From Delphinus delphis (lineage: Eukaryota > Chordata > Mammalia > Artiodactyla > Delphinidae), in NCBI RefSeq assembly GCF_949987515.2, contig NC_082687.1, forward strand, positions 21,498,148 to 21,562,147: a DNA stretch of 64,000 nt. The letters run 5' to 3'. This document shows, piece by piece, positions 22,601 through 35,582 of the stretch (within the stretch, counting starts at the first letter, position 1; each line of letters starts with the position of its first letter). The notes beneath the pieces are model-generated. The model worked only from the letters and a program-made list of their open reading frames with translations. It had not been told where the DNA came from and searched no databases. A program made the position numbers and the translations under genes.

Positions 22601-25600
22601 AATCCTTTCGAGAGCTCTTTCAGCTCAAAAGTTGATTCTATGAAATGAGAAAAATGTTTGGATATGAACAGCTACAAATAAGTCATTGTGCATAACTAAG
22701 GTCATTCTACAAGTAGAAAAGGTTACTACATGAATGGAAAACACAGGATTGATATAAGAAAGATCTTTTGTAGTGAATTATCAATAGAAACTGATCTTGA
22801 ATCAATTTTGCCACTAGAGGTCACTAGCGTACCATCTCAAAGAGAACATACGCCATCAAGTCACTAGCAGTTCCCTCTCTCTGGCCCCTAAATGTTGTTC
22901 ATGGTGTCTTTTAGTGTATTCTGAGTATCTCCCGACAGCTGCCAGAGACATAAGTTATGATGAGGTGACATCAGTTGTCACTCTAGGTGATGGTTCATGT
23001 GTGCCTAATGTTCTGTAAGTGTGAAGAACCACCACTTGGACCATAAGGAAAATGACTTCTTTGGCTTTGCTGCCCTCTCACTGGGATGTGCTAAGGGGCA
23101 GTGAGATAATTTGATAGAAAGTCATGTGAGCTCTGAAGTGAAAAGACACTGTGGAAATACTGTGTCATCCTCTAATGCAGCATAGATTGTCTGATTTTCA
23201 TGAGACAGGAAAAGGAAGGACCCAAAGCAGAAAATTCATTCATGCACTCATTCAACCAGTGTTTCCAGGCACACATGTAGACACTGTACTGGCAATTGGG
23301 CTGCATTCATGAAGATCAGCTGGTTCTTCTTCAAGGGATTTAAGGAATCGGGTATAGGAGGGTTTCTATTCCGATACTCTCAGTACTCACAGACCACCAA
23401 GCACTCTAAATTCCCATGTCTGCAGGTGGTCACTTGCAGAATGGCAAAACCAGTGGCTTTTTTAAGCTGATGATACTTTTCTGAGGTGATATTAAGAGTA
23501 GACTATACACCTTTGACATCAAATCCAAAACTAAACCACAGAGGTACATACCAGAAAATGTTAAAATGCTGAGTTGGGTTGTGGCCAATGATGCTTGTTA
23601 GAAAATATACTAAAACGTATTTTGACATAAAACTTTTTAAGTGGGAGAAACAATGCTCTAAGTGAAATTAATGCCCTGAAACATAAAGATCTATAGAGAT
23701 CACCTCTGAAGAAACTTCTGTGAGAAGGATGGACTCCAGGATGCCTCTGAAGGGCATAACAATTTTCTCCCCAAATGAAAATTACATCCTATTTACTTAT
23801 AACTTGCTTCATGCTGTGCATAAAGGAAACCTACTTCAAACTCCAGAACTCACAATTCTACCATCAAGGATGAGTAGCAAGGAGTCCTGGGCTCTTTCCA
23901 TAACTTGAGGAGTTATTTCTTCTACAGCTTTAAGGGGACTTGAACTGTTTAAATCAGTTGTCATCAGCATTTAGACAAGACACAGAGGCCATATCTGAGC
24001 AGGATGGGCAAAGCCCCTATTCCTTAGCAGCAAGGTGTTCTCTCGTTTTCTGCCCTCATTAGCAAAGAAAAAGAAAGGGAGCCTGGCTGGATCTCTGCTT
24101 CAAGTTGGGGAAGGCTTGATCTGCTTTTGCTGTGATGGGTGTTAGTAATTATCCTGGCAATTATTAATTTTAACCGTTTGTTTTCAAACAAACTACAGAC
24201 AGCCTTGTCCTTCCTTCTGATTGTTGCAAAGTCTGCTGGAATAGCGAAAAAGAAAGGGTAGGGGGAATGTTACAAAATATGACTTGATTTATCTAAAAAT
24301 GTATTTACTATGATTATGCCATTGACTTCTATCAATACTAATGTTTCTTCAAAGCCAGCTAGTGTAGTTTTCTTCCTTTTTGACTGATAGGCATCCCACC
24401 AACACTTTATGAGACATTTTTTCCTATTTCCCTCGAGATAATTGTATAAGGAAGGAGGAAGGAAAATAGGAATTTGTCACAAACTAAAGAGGTTAGAGGT
24501 TTGGGGGAGGGGCAGTCTGCCATGGGCCCTGAGTGTCACTGCATGTTCTTGCTGGTTTGCCAAGAGCACAAGGACCTGCCTGACCTTTATTCAGGCCGTT
24601 TCTGAGGGTGTGTTTGCAGAGAGCAACTCTAAGGGATGAAGTAATGCCTTCCCCTGGTTGAAGAGCAAGCTTGCTTCCACTTGCCGTAAAAGCAATAGCT
24701 TCCCTGAGCTCAGCGTTCCTCCCTGTACAATAACCCTCTGCGTGTGCAGGCATCTATGGGGGGCTTGGGAGAAATGGGAAACAGAAGCAAACCAGCATGA
24801 AGTTCACGCCGCTGTGAGTAACAGAGTCCTTGGACTCTGACGCAGGCAGGTCACGTCTTCTCCCAGCATTCACGAACTCATAGTAGGCTAACTTGTAAGC
24901 TTGCGCGCTGTGTAAAATCCCAAATCCTGACACAGCCTGACAGAGGAACTCTCCCAAGTTGATTATTTAGTGTAAACAGTTACCAGGGAAACAGAAAACT
25001 ATGAGGATTACGTTTGTGCATCAAAAGTAAGAAAATCCATCCGCAGCCCAACATTTTAGAGACTTGCTAGCAACTCATGTGCATTCTTTTTATGAAATCT
25101 TATTTCTTGCAACCCTGACTCCTAGGCCCTTCAAAGAATCACTTTGTCTTATTAAAACAGAATCCCCTTTATGCTCCAAGAGCCCAATGATTAGTCTTGA
25201 TTTTAAAGCAGATTATTTTATAAAAATTTAGTGGAACAGGTACTCAGCTGATATGATTGATAGTGGTAGATTCATGTGTAGAGAATCACAGAAACCCCAA
25301 ATCACAAAAGCTAAAATGGAGTGGCTCAAAGATAACTAACTCAGGAAAGCTCTCAGATGTTATGGCAGGTACGGTGCTAAGGGCTGGACTGTCAGACACA
25401 ACCAAAGCATCAAAGGTTGACTCTTAAATATGGGGAACCAACTGCTATAACTCACTGGTAGTGTTACTTGATAAATTCCTCAGTTATTTTATACAATATT
25501 AGAGAGGCAGAATTAACTTTATCCCAATCCCTCATTTGAGGAAACAGGGGTCTATGGTAAAGTGATTCATCCCCCATAACCTTACAGTCAATTTCAAATA

Positions 25601-27329
25601 TCTGAATATGCTACAGCATCTAGCTCTAAGGAACACTAAAGTAACTTTTAAACTAGGAAATATATGAAGAATTGAATGAACACATATAGGGTGAGTCAGA
25701 ACTGGAACCCAGGTTTCCTCTTCTTCAAACCAATGTTTACTGCACTGTTGACAGACCAGGGTTTTCCAAACCAGACATTTGCATACCAACATTGCAATTT
25801 TTGCCATATTAAATTAACCATTTAATTAACATCACTTTTGAACTTAGCTTTGTTCTAAACAACAACATCTGAAAACTGAGGGTTAGTTGTATTATTCATA
25901 TTTTTCTATTATGATAAAATATGTAACTATTCATCATGTTCAACCAGAGCTATAAGCGTCAATACTTGGGAAACACTGATTAGACAATACTTTGTCTAGA
26001 GAAAAATAAGCATCAAGACTGCACAGAATCATTCCTTACTATTTTCATTTTTGTCAAGAAGTTCAAAGCTTGATTCCATGGAGACCCTGAAATCCTTCTG
26101 AATTTTCATCTGAGAAGCACTAAAAATACACTGGTAATTTCTTACATTTTCTCTTTGAACAGATGAATGAAAATGATTCTGTTCAAATTAGCCAACTATT
26201 GGTTATTATCAGGAAATTATAATCTTCAGAAAAGTATACAAAAACAACTTAATTTCCAAATAGCAGTAGAGCATACTATTAAGTCTAGTCTTGAAATCAA
26301 GTTTCCACAAGCAGAAAATATTCTTTACTCACCAAATTCAGGACAACATTCATTCTCCAATGAATTCAATAACCTTTCAAGGGAAAAAAATAAGTAAAAA
26401 GGAAAATGTGAGTTCTTTTTTAGGAATGAGATGAAACACATTTTGCAAATTAATGAGTGTAAAGTAGGAGAGAACACACCTGGCTACACTTGAACGTTAT
26501 CAAAATGCCTCCATTTAGCATATTTCACTTTAAAATATCCACAGTATGTTTAGATCCCTCTAATTACTGCAAACAAGTTAAAAGTTTTTATGTGCTTGAT
26601 GAGAGTATATCAGACTAGAACATCAAAACAACCTTGGAGGTTCTCTATTTTTTTATTTATTATTTCTTCCTCACATAATATTTTGTCTTGTAACAATAGT
26701 TTTCCATTTAGAGTTCCCCATTCTCTATGAAGAATATTTTAATTTGTGCTTTTATTTAGATGGTTTATAATATATGCACCTTCCAGATCACATGAATATC
26801 CATCTTATAATCAAATATTTCTATACAATTTCAGTGGTTCCTATTTGTACTTGAATGTTTTTCTTATTCAGAAGGGAATTTTGTGGCTATTTTTAAACGA
26901 TTTTTTATTGAAAAATGTAACGCAAATATGAAACACCATGTAAGTAAATAATTTGATGAATGTTCACTTCATGACTAGTTTGCCAAGGTTTCTACTCCCT
27001 TTTTATAATCACTTGGGTATACTGTTCTTTCTTCCCACCTTTTTTGCCACTTCAAGAATTTTTTTCTATTCATTGAAGGACAACTATCAGCAACACTGTT
27101 TTATCCAATTTGCAACATTTTGTGAATGATATGCTTCTTCTAATATTATGGTTACCTTTTTGTGTGTTATCTTCTTCAGATAGCTTGTCTAAAGACTTCC
27201 TTTAAGTTTAAATTCTCTAGCAAGATATATGTTTGATTCTGAAATTTTAAAAAGTTGAATGCTCTAGAATTACCGTATCCTACTTATAGTAATCATTTTC
27301 TTGCATTTTAAAAATAGTTTTATCATCCA
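22601..27329. other. SCOC intron, mostly unassigned
   Basis: About 4.7 kb without a recognisable gene or RNA. Only a short L2-tail-like stretch near 23230-23320 was noticed (gcactcattcaaccagtgtt). GC rises modestly near 24500-24900, without CpG clustering or a coding exon. Confidence 0.4.
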
Positions 27330-28960
27330 AGGGTGCATTCAAAATAAACCATAGGTTTTTTTGGGTCTGTTTTTTAAAATGTATTTTAAGTGTCTTTTTA
27401 TCTACAAGTCTTCTTTCCATTCTTTTTTCTTCCAGTGCGATTTATTTGTTAAAGAAAGGGCTTTGTTTCTTGTTATTTGTTCTTGTCCTGTTGTTTTGTT
27501 CCATTGTCAGATTTCGCTAAGCTTATCCAGATGGTAGACTTAACATATTTCTCTGTCCTCTGTATTTCCTGTTAAATTTCTAGTTTATGGACTTGATTGG
27601 GTCAGGCTGCATTAAAAAAAAAAACTTTCTTTGCAAGACTATTTCATAGGTGGTTTTCTCATATAAGCATTTAATGGTAAAGAAATTTCTCTAAGCACTG
27701 CTTCATTGCATCCCACAAATTTTGACATCTTTACATTTATTGAAAATATTTTCTAATTTCTCTTGTGACTTCTCTTGTGACCCATAGTGTCTTTAGAAGC
27801 AAGTAGTTTAATTTCCAACTACTTGGTTTTCTACAAATATCTTTTTGTTACTGCTTTCTAGTTTAATTCCTTTGTGGGCAGAGAAAATATTTTGTTATGA
27901 CTACAATCATTTAAAATTTGTTGAGGCTGTTTTATGATAGAATATGGTCCATTTTGGTGAATATTCCATGTGCATTTGAAAAGAAGACAAGTTCTCTAGT
28001 TACTGGGTCGAATGTTCTATAAATGTCAAATGGGTCAAATATGTTGATAGAAGTTTTTATTCTGGTCTTTTATATCAACAATTTCCAAATTTGCCTGCAC
28101 TCTGTTGAAATCACCTTTGTAAATTCTAAAAATATTCATGTCAGTATCCCACCCTAGAGACCATAATTTAATAAATCTGGGATGTAGTCTGTTCTTTGGA
28201 GCTATTAGGAGATTCTTAGGTGATTCGAATGTGAAGGTAAGCTTGGGCCCTGGGTTCTTTATCCTTACAGATTTTCTGTATACTTGTTTTACAAATTACA
28301 GAGAGGGGAGTGATGAACTTTCTGACTATTGTTGTAGGCTAGTTTCTGATTTCAGTTCTATCAGTTTTTGCTTCAGTGCCACTTTGTAGCACTGTTACAA
28401 TTTTGCATCTTCTTAATGAACTGACCCCTTTATCTTGTTTTAATATCAATCCCCCTGATTACTAGTGAAGGTAAACATTAAAAAAAAATCTTTCTGACCA
28501 CTCAGTTTTCCTCTTTTGTGAGTTGCCTGTTTATGTTATTTGAATATTTTTTTAATCTTTGTCAGAATTCTTTACATTTTCAGAGCTTTACTATATTATT
28601 TCAGTCTGTGGCTTGCTTTTAACTTGACTTAAAATGTCTTCTCATCTGTGTATAAAACAATCAAAATTTAAAATCTTTTCCTAATGAATGACACTGTTTT
28701 GTCTGGTTTAACAAATCCTTCTCTACGGTGGCATCATAAAGACATCTGTGTTTTCCTAAAAGTTTAGAGTATTTTCACATTTCACATTTACTTCATTTGG
28801 AATTTTATTTTATTTTTGGTGTGAGATCAGGATCTAATTTCATATTTTTATACGAATAGCCAATTTCACTAAAACCACCATAATTTGTCTTTTATATAGC
28901 CAATTAACAAAGTTACTGTGCCAATTTTACTACCAAGAATAATCAGTAATAGTTTTTCCC
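27330..28960 (-). mobile_element. Ancient LINE-1 (L1M-type), decayed
   Basis: Minus-strand ancient LINE-1. 27660-28130 is antisense to the ORF2 endonuclease (tgaatattccatgtgcattt, gggtcgaatgttctataaat), and 28480-28880 is antisense to a later ORF2 region. Heavily diverged with no open frame. Confidence 0.65.
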
Positions 28961-29084
28961 ACAACCTTACCAACATTTCTTCCTTACCAGACATCTTTAT
29001 TTTATACCAACTTCCAGGTACAGGAACTTGCTTTTCTAACTTTCTTTTTGTCTATTCTTGTGTTAATATCGCATTTTTAAAAGT

Positions 29085-29640
29085 TGCTTTTAAAACAGAA
29101 TTACCATATGATCTAGCAATTCCAATTCTGGATATATACCCAAAAGAACTGAAAGCAGTCTCACAGAGATATTTGCACATACCACGTTCATAGCTGCATT
29201 CATAATAGCTAAACGCAACTCAAGTGTCCACTGAAGGATGAATAGATAAACCAAATGTGGTATATACTTACAATGGAATAATATTCAGCCTTAAATAAGA
29301 AGAAATTCTAACACATGCTACAACACGGATGAACCTTGAGGATGTTATGCTAAGTTAGTCACAAAAGACAAATACTGTATGATTCCACTTCCGTGAGGTG
29401 CCTCAAATAGTCAAATTGATAGAGCAGAAAGAGTTGTGGTTGCCAGGGACTGGCAGTAGAGGTGAATGGGGAGTTGTTTAATGGGTATAAAATTTCAGTT
29501 CTGCAAGATGAAAAGAGTTCTGGGGATTGGCTGCACAACAATGAGAATATACCTAACACTACTGGACTGCACACTTTAAAATGGTTATTTAAATGGTAAG
29601 TCTTTTATGTATATTTTACCCTATTTAAAACTAACAGGAA
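29085..29640 (+). mobile_element. LINE-1 3' end, plus strand (L1M-type)
   Basis: Plus-strand LINE-1 tail: gaattaccatatgatctagc, ggatatatacccaaaagaac, ggttgccagggactggcag, ctgcacactttaaaatggtt. Lies within opposite-strand LINE-1 remnants. Confidence 0.78.
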
Positions 29641-29689
29641 AAAACAACCCCCCCAAAACCTGTTCTTCTAGAAAAAAAAAATCTGCATT

Positions 29690-29990
29690 TAATAGTTCTC
29701 TTAGTCTTTGGTGTTCTGCAGTTTCACCACGATGTGTCCAGGTATAGAATTCCTTACTTTAATCCTGCTCAAGAATAAGTGCTTCTTGAATCTAATTCAA
29801 ATATTCCACAACCCTGAAAAATTCTTAGTTATTACTCTTTAAATACTGACCACACTCATTCTCTCTAGTCTCTCTTTTTGACACTCCTGTTAGATTTATG
29901 TTCAATCTTTCTTATTTCTCATGTATTTAGCTCCTGCATTGCATTCTAGTAAATTTTCCTCATAGTGTGTATCTTAGTTCTAGTCAAATG
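29690..29990 (-). mobile_element. Ancient LINE-1 fragment (ORF1 side)
   Basis: Antisense to an old LINE-1 ORF1 end: tttcaccacgatgtgtccag, gaataagtgcttcttgaatc. No open frame. Confidence 0.55.
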
Positions 29991-29999
29991 TATAGATCT

Positions 30000-30690
30000 C
30001 AAACACTGAACGGAAAAAATTCTTATCTATCCCTTAAAAAAAGTAAGGCTCTATGTTGGCAAACTGTGCTAGAAGTAGAAAGTCAAGAGACAGGTGGACA
30101 TATGACTCATTTCTACAACTCAGGAGGATGTGCCAAAGCCGAAACAATAACAAATATTCAAAGCCAGCATGCTGCTTTGTGTCAAGTGCTAGGTACCTGT
30201 GAATGGTACCCAGCCTGATTACATTACATCCCAAAGCCTGGCACACAGCATTTCACACTACGTCTATGACCTTGCGCAGGAAATTTATTTACTCTTAAGC
30301 TTCTTTCTGTGGGTTGCTGTGAGGATCAAATGGGATAAAGTGAACAAAAGTGCTATACACTAAAGTAGTATTAAGGTATTTTCTCAATTCTAAAATATTA
30401 TTAAATGGTCCGGCGCATTATGGATTTTAAGATAGTTTGGGGAAGATGAGGAGAGGAACAGTCCGTTAGACGTACACTTAAGAGATTTCCGATTTGGGAA
30501 ATTAAAAATATGGAAAAGTCTGCTTTTAGAACTGAAGAACCAGGGTACTTTCTCTGTTATGTCCACACACGTCCTTTTCTTGAATTTGAATGATTTCTCT
30601 CTCGCCCAGTGTTAGGTTTTACCAACCTCCAGGTTTTACCAACCTCCTTCCTGACAGCTGTCAGAATTTTCCACAATTTTCCACACTGCA
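30000..30690. other. SCOC intron just upstream of the CpG island
   Basis: No gene. 30230-30340 looks like a diverged MIR piece (ggttgctgtgaggatcaaat). A 17-base tandem duplication, aggttttaccaacctcc-like, lies at about 30615-30650. Confidence 0.45.
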
Positions 30691-30699
30691 TTTCTTGAC

Positions 30700-31560
30700 C
30701 CCATTTTCACGGACCGGCTGAGACTGAGGAACTGCCTCGCTCGGACTGGCTTTCGCACGCTCAGCTTAGCTTCTGTACTGTCATTGGCTGTTGCTCTTCC
30801 CGGACCCGCCCACAATGACCTCAACCCTGATTGGATTCCAGTGCCCTTTTGTTATGGCAAAAGGTGGATCCCGAGGGTTTGAGGTAGGACGATTGGGGCG
30901 TCGTGTAGCTAATGCGCAGGCGTCCCTTCTTGAGTGGGGATTGGCTGGCGACGGGCCGGGCCGGGGCGGGACTCCAGCCTCGGCGCACGCTCTGTGGGCG
31001 GAGAGGGCGGGGTTGCCGCTGGCAGTTGGTCCGAGTGTCCAGGCTTGAGGTATCCTCCTGGTCCTTCCTCCTGCCGGCGCCTCAAACGGCAGGTGAGGGC
31101 CGTCGTGGGTCGCGGAGGGCCTGGCCTCGAGCGACTGGAGTTGCGGCCTCGGTACTGACGAGAGCCTGGAGGGAGGGGCGGGATGTACGCGGCTCGGCGT
31201 ACGGCGACCCGGGAAGAGCGTCCTAAGGCCTGGGCGTTAGGTGGGCGGCCGAGGCCTGGCTCCCCGCAGAACCCCTGCGCAGCCTCTTTTCTCATCCTCT
31301 CGTTGTTGGGCGCAGAGGTTGCTTTGTGGAGGGCCGCCCGCGGTCCGTGGCGCGGACTTCCTGCCGCCTTCTCCCCGCGGATCCTGAGGCTAAGGCCTCT
31401 GTCCGCCCTGAAGTGGAACTGCGGGAGGGGCGTTCGGGTGGGTTGGGACCTGGCACGCCTGGACTAGCCCGCGGCTTCTCGGCGGAGAACTCGGAGACGG
31501 GGGCGGGGGAGAGGACGCGGGGGCGGGGAGGGAGCCGAGTGAGCGGTGAAACCAGGGCTG
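30700..31560 (+). promoter_or_regulatory. SCOC: CpG island and promoter of the 159-aa SCOC isoform
   Basis: About 860 bases with strongly raised G+C and CpG, abruptly different from the flanks. It has several ATTGG (inverted CCAAT) boxes at about 30783, 30832 and 30939, and GC boxes (ggggcggg near 30963, gggcggggtt near 31005). No TATA box is obvious, typical of a dispersed housekeeping promoter. It surrounds the coding start at 30912. Such islands are often bidirectional and the minus strand carries long GC-driven open frames, but no antisense gene with splice sites was recognised. Confidence 0.82.
30912..31092 (+). CDS. SCOC: SCOC first coding exon, long isoform
   Basis: ATG at 30912 opens 60 codons (MRRRPFLSGDWLATGRAG, later LVRVSRLEVSS and LLLPAPQTA) plus one base, ending at cggcag|gtgagg. 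This is phase 1, the same as the alternative exon at 5.8 kb. Joined to 37275 it reads QTA-DHSSRILYPRP and gives 159 residues, the length I recall for the long human isoform, whose N-terminus (MRRR..., LLLPAPQ) it resembles. The start is supported by that resemblance and by the exact length. The N-terminus is Arg/Gly-rich and basic, in contrast with the acidic one at 5.8 kb, so the two isoforms should differ strongly in charge. The exon sits inside the CpG island, and transcripts starting further downstream would use the internal ATG at 37324 instead. Confidence 0.88.
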
Positions 31561-32109
31561 GCGACATCTTTTCAGGCTCTGAAAGTAGCTCCCGGGTTAG
31601 TTTCTCAATGGGCATCTTTCAGGGGTCCTGCTGGACAAGTTTGGGGACTTAGGATTGTTGGAAAGGAGAAACAGACATTCCTGAAAGACAGGATTTTCGT
31701 TGTGTATCGATTCCAGTACTATGACGTAATAATATTAAGGACAGATGGTGTGCTCTGTTCCCAACACTGTACCGGAGAATCCAAAGCTCTGTCTATATAT
31801 TCCGTGCCTGTACTCATTCCTTGATTAAACTCAATATAGCTAGCCACTCTGGGGATCTCATTTCTGGTCAAATATTTGGCCAAACAGTCCCTTAATTTTG
31901 TGGAATTTAAAATTGGACTTAACCAGAACAAGTCAGAATTTGAAGGGACTTGAACAAGCCATGTTGAAAGTCGTTGCAGCTTGCAGTGAATGAAAATTAC
32001 CTTCAGTTTTTTAGATAGTAGAAATAGCAAAGAAATTTGACATCAAGCGTTGCAAAATGTTTTGCAAATTTAGATTAGGGTCATATTAAAGTGCCTTCCA
32101 TTGCATAAT

Positions 32110-32340
32110 GGAAAAAGCAGGGACTTTATAGTTAGATCTGAGTTCAGATTCTCGGTACAGACTTCAGCTGTGAACTCTAAGGCAAGATATGTAGCCTTTC
32201 TGAGATACAGGGTCCACGTTTGTAAAGTGCCATGTCCTGTTGATTTGATGAGCTAATATATGTAAAGAATTTAGTATATTAATGTACAGTGACGTTTAGT
32301 AGTCTTGCTAGTTCCTTTAGTAAGTAGATGACAGATGATG
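32110..32340 (+). mobile_element. MIR SINE
   Basis: Diverged plus-strand MIR: ggaaaaagcagggacttta, gatctgagttcagattctcg, gtccacgtttgtaaagtgcc. In the 6.2-kb SCOC intron. Confidence 0.65.
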
Positions 32341-32635
32341 AAAATCAGTTTTAGATGCAGAAAAGTTGAGAGGTTTAGGTTGGGTGGATATCAGAAAAGT
32401 CTCAAAATCTCAGGTCTCCGTCGTGAGCATACTGTGGTGGAGTGGTGGAAAAAACTAGACTGGGACATTGACTGTATGTAGTCTTGGCTCTGTCTATGTA
32501 AGTATTATTGTGGTCTTAGGTACGCCATTATCATCTTGGCCTTGGCTTAGTTGTAAAAATGAGGCAAGTGGACCAGGTAATTTTTTAAAATTCTTCTTGT
32601 GGCCTGAAGTACAGCTAAAAGGTAGAAAAGATAAT

Positions 32636-32873
32636 AGCTAACATTATTGAATAACTACTGTGTATTGTTGCAATCACATTATATATATCAACTCATAATG
32701 TTCTCACAACAAAACTATGAGGTACATACTGTTATTAACCTCATTTTACAGATGAGGAAACTGAGGCTGAGATGTTAATCTTACCTGAGGTTCCAGAGCT
32801 TATAAATAGGAGAGCTAGCATTTGAATCCAGGTAACCTAAATCCGTGTTCTTAATCACTGTGCTAAACTGCCT
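32636..32873 (-). mobile_element. MIR SINE (antisense), well preserved
   Basis: Antisense MIR nearly full length: aactactgtgtattgttgc, ctcattttacagatgaggaa, gagctagcatttgaatccag, and gttcttaatcactgtgctaa. Confidence 0.88.
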
Positions 32874-33288
32874 TTTATGAAGAGCATGTCATGGTACTGT
32901 TGGGCATACTAGAAAAGAAGGTAGAGGTGTACTTGGTAAGATGATAGCCTTTGGTCACAGTTGACTGTGAGGGCATGGAAAATGGGTCGATACTAATGCT
33001 TGCCACATTTCTGTATCCTTGTTCTTTCCATACTTTTGCTCCCTGGACTTAAGTTATCAGAATAACTCTAGATTCTCTTCCACTGACCAAGGCTAGATGA
33101 AGATAGGCACTAAAATTTACTGTGATTTTTGAGAAAAGTTTTATGAGATCTGACCTCGGCTTAGGTCAGAGTTGAGGAATCCCAGACAGTCATATCCATT
33201 GCAGAGAGCTAAGGCAGATTTTGGATAAACAGATCAGCTTTAGCACCCCACATTTATTTCGGTGTTCCCACACTTGAGATACTTTTGT

Positions 33289-33530
33289 CTGGGTTCTCTC
33301 TCTCTCTCTTTTTTTTTTTTTTTGCGGTACGCGGGCCTCTCAGTGTTGTGGCCTCTCCCGTTGCGGAGCACAGGCTCCGGACGCGCAGGCTCAGCGGCCA
33401 TGGCTCACAGGCCCAGCTGCTCCGAGGCACGTGGGATCTTCCCGGACCGGGTCACGAACCCGTGTCCCCTGCATCGGCAGGCGGACTCTCAACCACTGCG
33501 CCACCAGGGAAGCCCCTGGGTTCTCTCTCT
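33289..33530 (-). mobile_element. CHR-type SINE with target-site duplication
   Basis: A full-length minus-strand SINE at about 33308-33515, starting ggggcttccctggtggcgca and ending in poly(A). It is flanked by ctgggttctctctct at 33289 and 33516 (15 bp). In the 6.2-kb SCOC intron, antisense to the gene. Confidence 0.95.
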
Positions 33531-34486
33531 TTTAATGTCAGGTTTGGATTTATGTGTAGGAGCAGAAGGAGTTGAAAATGAACTCCTAAGAGCACATCTG
33601 ACACAGCATTGGATTGATATGATAGCAACTATAGATTGAGAAGAAGAATTTTATAGTTGAAAAATTCAATCTTGTGTCAAGATATGATGTAGTACTGTGC
33701 TAATGTAGGCATTGCAAAGTTTGAGGATTGACCCTATTTTGAAGGAAGTAAAATCCATGGCTAAAATACTTTGACTTAAAGAGCTCAACAAACCTTTTGA
33801 TCCCATATATAAAATAAATCTGTTTATAACTCTGGATGTCCTGACAGACTTAGAATATATACAGGAGTAGCGTTTTGAGACTGGTCTATTTGATCACATC
33901 ACAATAAGAAAAAATTGCTACTTGTGTTTTTTTGTTGTTGTCATGCAGAGGCAGCCGGTGATACTCTGGTGTTGCACACGGCTGCCATATACATTTGGGC
34001 AGGTTTTGCACTGTTCAGCCCTCAGGGCAATCTTACATGGGCTATGATGTGAGTAGTGCTGTCTTGGGTTATGTGGTATATCCTATAGCACTGTCCTTGC
34101 GCCCTGCTTTTGTGCTCTTGCTTCCACCCCAATCTGGATGTGTTTTTCTAAGAGTAATTTTCTATTGTTTGGGTTATATGTGGCCAAAATTTCAGAAACT
34201 GGCTTCTTTTTCCTTACCTACTACATTGGTCAGCCTGGAACACTTTGCATTTATGGAAGACTTCTGGGTTTAATTTTAGTATTAGACTAAAATACGGGCA
34301 AAAGAAGTATAACCCATCCCTATACTAGATCTGATTTCAAAGTTGAGTGCATTGATTTTGTGATTATCTGTTGCTTTGACTGGTGTATCATATCACTCTT
34401 CTCGGCTGTCATAAGAATTCTGTTTCAGGTGTATTCTTAAGAAGACTGGATATTAGAAATCTGGAGGATTTAATATACAGGTTTCC
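33531..34486. other. SCOC intron, unassigned
   Basis: No gene or confident repeat recognised. Confidence 0.4.
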
Positions 34487-34880
34487 CCCTACTATCTGAA
34501 AGTAGAGCATTCCTACCTTTTGTAAGCTGAAATGGCGTAAAGTGATGAAGCAATTATCTTAGGACACATCTTGCTAACAGATGCACAAAATAAATAAAAC
34601 ACGGATGCTCACAGACACAGGTCAAAGCTGTGGTGGCTTGAGGCTGAGATGCTGAGTGTAGTTCTCAGGGAAGGAGCTTGGTGTCACTGCTCAGAGTGAG
34701 TGCTGCCTCTTATAACACCTTGCTGCAAAACAAACGCTGAATGCTATTTTTGTTTTTTGCCTTTTTTCACGAAAGTGAAAATCCTCATCAGATTTCTTTT
34801 GTTTAGCAAAACAGGTACTAATGTAGGTCTTTTATACAAGTGAAGTGGCATAAAGCAAACTTTTAAAAAATGGGGAATAC
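34487..34880 (+). mobile_element. Non-autonomous DNA transposon (Tc1/mariner-like MITE)
   Basis: Starts after a TA with caggtttccccctactatct and runs through gctgaaatggcgtaaagtga. The right end (tggcataaagc...atggggaata) is a degraded inverted copy of the left end. No transposase. The family name is not certain. Confidence 0.55.
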
Positions 34881-35260
34881 TTCTCTCATGTAGCAGGGAA
34901 GATAGCCAAGTTGAAGTCTGCTGTTGCTGAGTATTCCCAAGATCACTTACTTTTGCTTTTGGCTGTTACCTCTGTCATCCCTCCCAGACAAGTATCAATA
35001 GTTGAAGTGGTATGAAAGTGATCTTCTCTCGGGGAGGGGCCAAATAAAGTTTTCACTGCTAGCACTCTTCCTCTTCAATTATAAAGACACATTGATTGAA
35101 TGGAGAAGAATAATTTTTGAAGTGTGGTCTTCGAATACTATTATCCAAAGCATTTAATGACTTAAAGAATTTTTGAAAAAAATTTCATAATCTGTTTGGA
35201 TTTATGTGTGTGTGTTTGTGTGTATAGACATATATATACACATATACACACATATTTATA

Positions 35261-35469
35261 CAGTTGACCCTTGAACAACGATGGTTAGGGGTGCTGACCC
35301 TCTGCACGATTGAAAATTCACATATAACTTTACAGCCAGCCTGCCATATACGCAATTCCGCATCTGCAGATTGAACCAACTGTAGGTCGTGTAGTTCTGT
35401 AGTAGTATTTATTGAAAAAAATTTGAGTGTAAGTGGACCCGGATAGTTCTAACCCTTGTTCAAGGGTCA

Positions 35470-35473
<4 letters not shown>
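35261..35473 (+). mobile_element. Tigger-like MITE with terminal inverted repeats
   Basis: Left end cagttgacccttgaacaacg; the right end (35453-35473) is its inverted copy with few changes. The left flank has the TA target dinucleotide. 213 bases, no coding capacity: a non-autonomous Tc1/mariner relic. Confidence 0.78.

Positions 35474-35511
<38 letters not shown>
35472..35511. repeat. (TG)n microsatellite at the MITE end
   Basis: About 20 uninterrupted TG units that begin at the last bases of the MITE, replacing the expected TA flank. Confidence 0.97.
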
Positions 35512-35512
<1 letters not shown>

Positions 35513-35582
35513 AACTATATCTACCTATCTAAAACTTTTTCTGAAGTACAAAGAACCTGATAATTAAAACCAGTGAGGGAGG

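Noticed and set aside
30909..31295. 128-codon minus-strand open frame in the CpG island
   Set aside because: High GC lowers stop frequency. The frame is antisense to the SCOC exon, is Pro/Arg-rich low complexity, and has no splice sites or family match.
31183..31652. Open frames of 94 and 108 codons downstream of the SCOC donor
   Set aside because: They lie in the intron part of the CpG island, overlap in different frames and have GC-biased composition.
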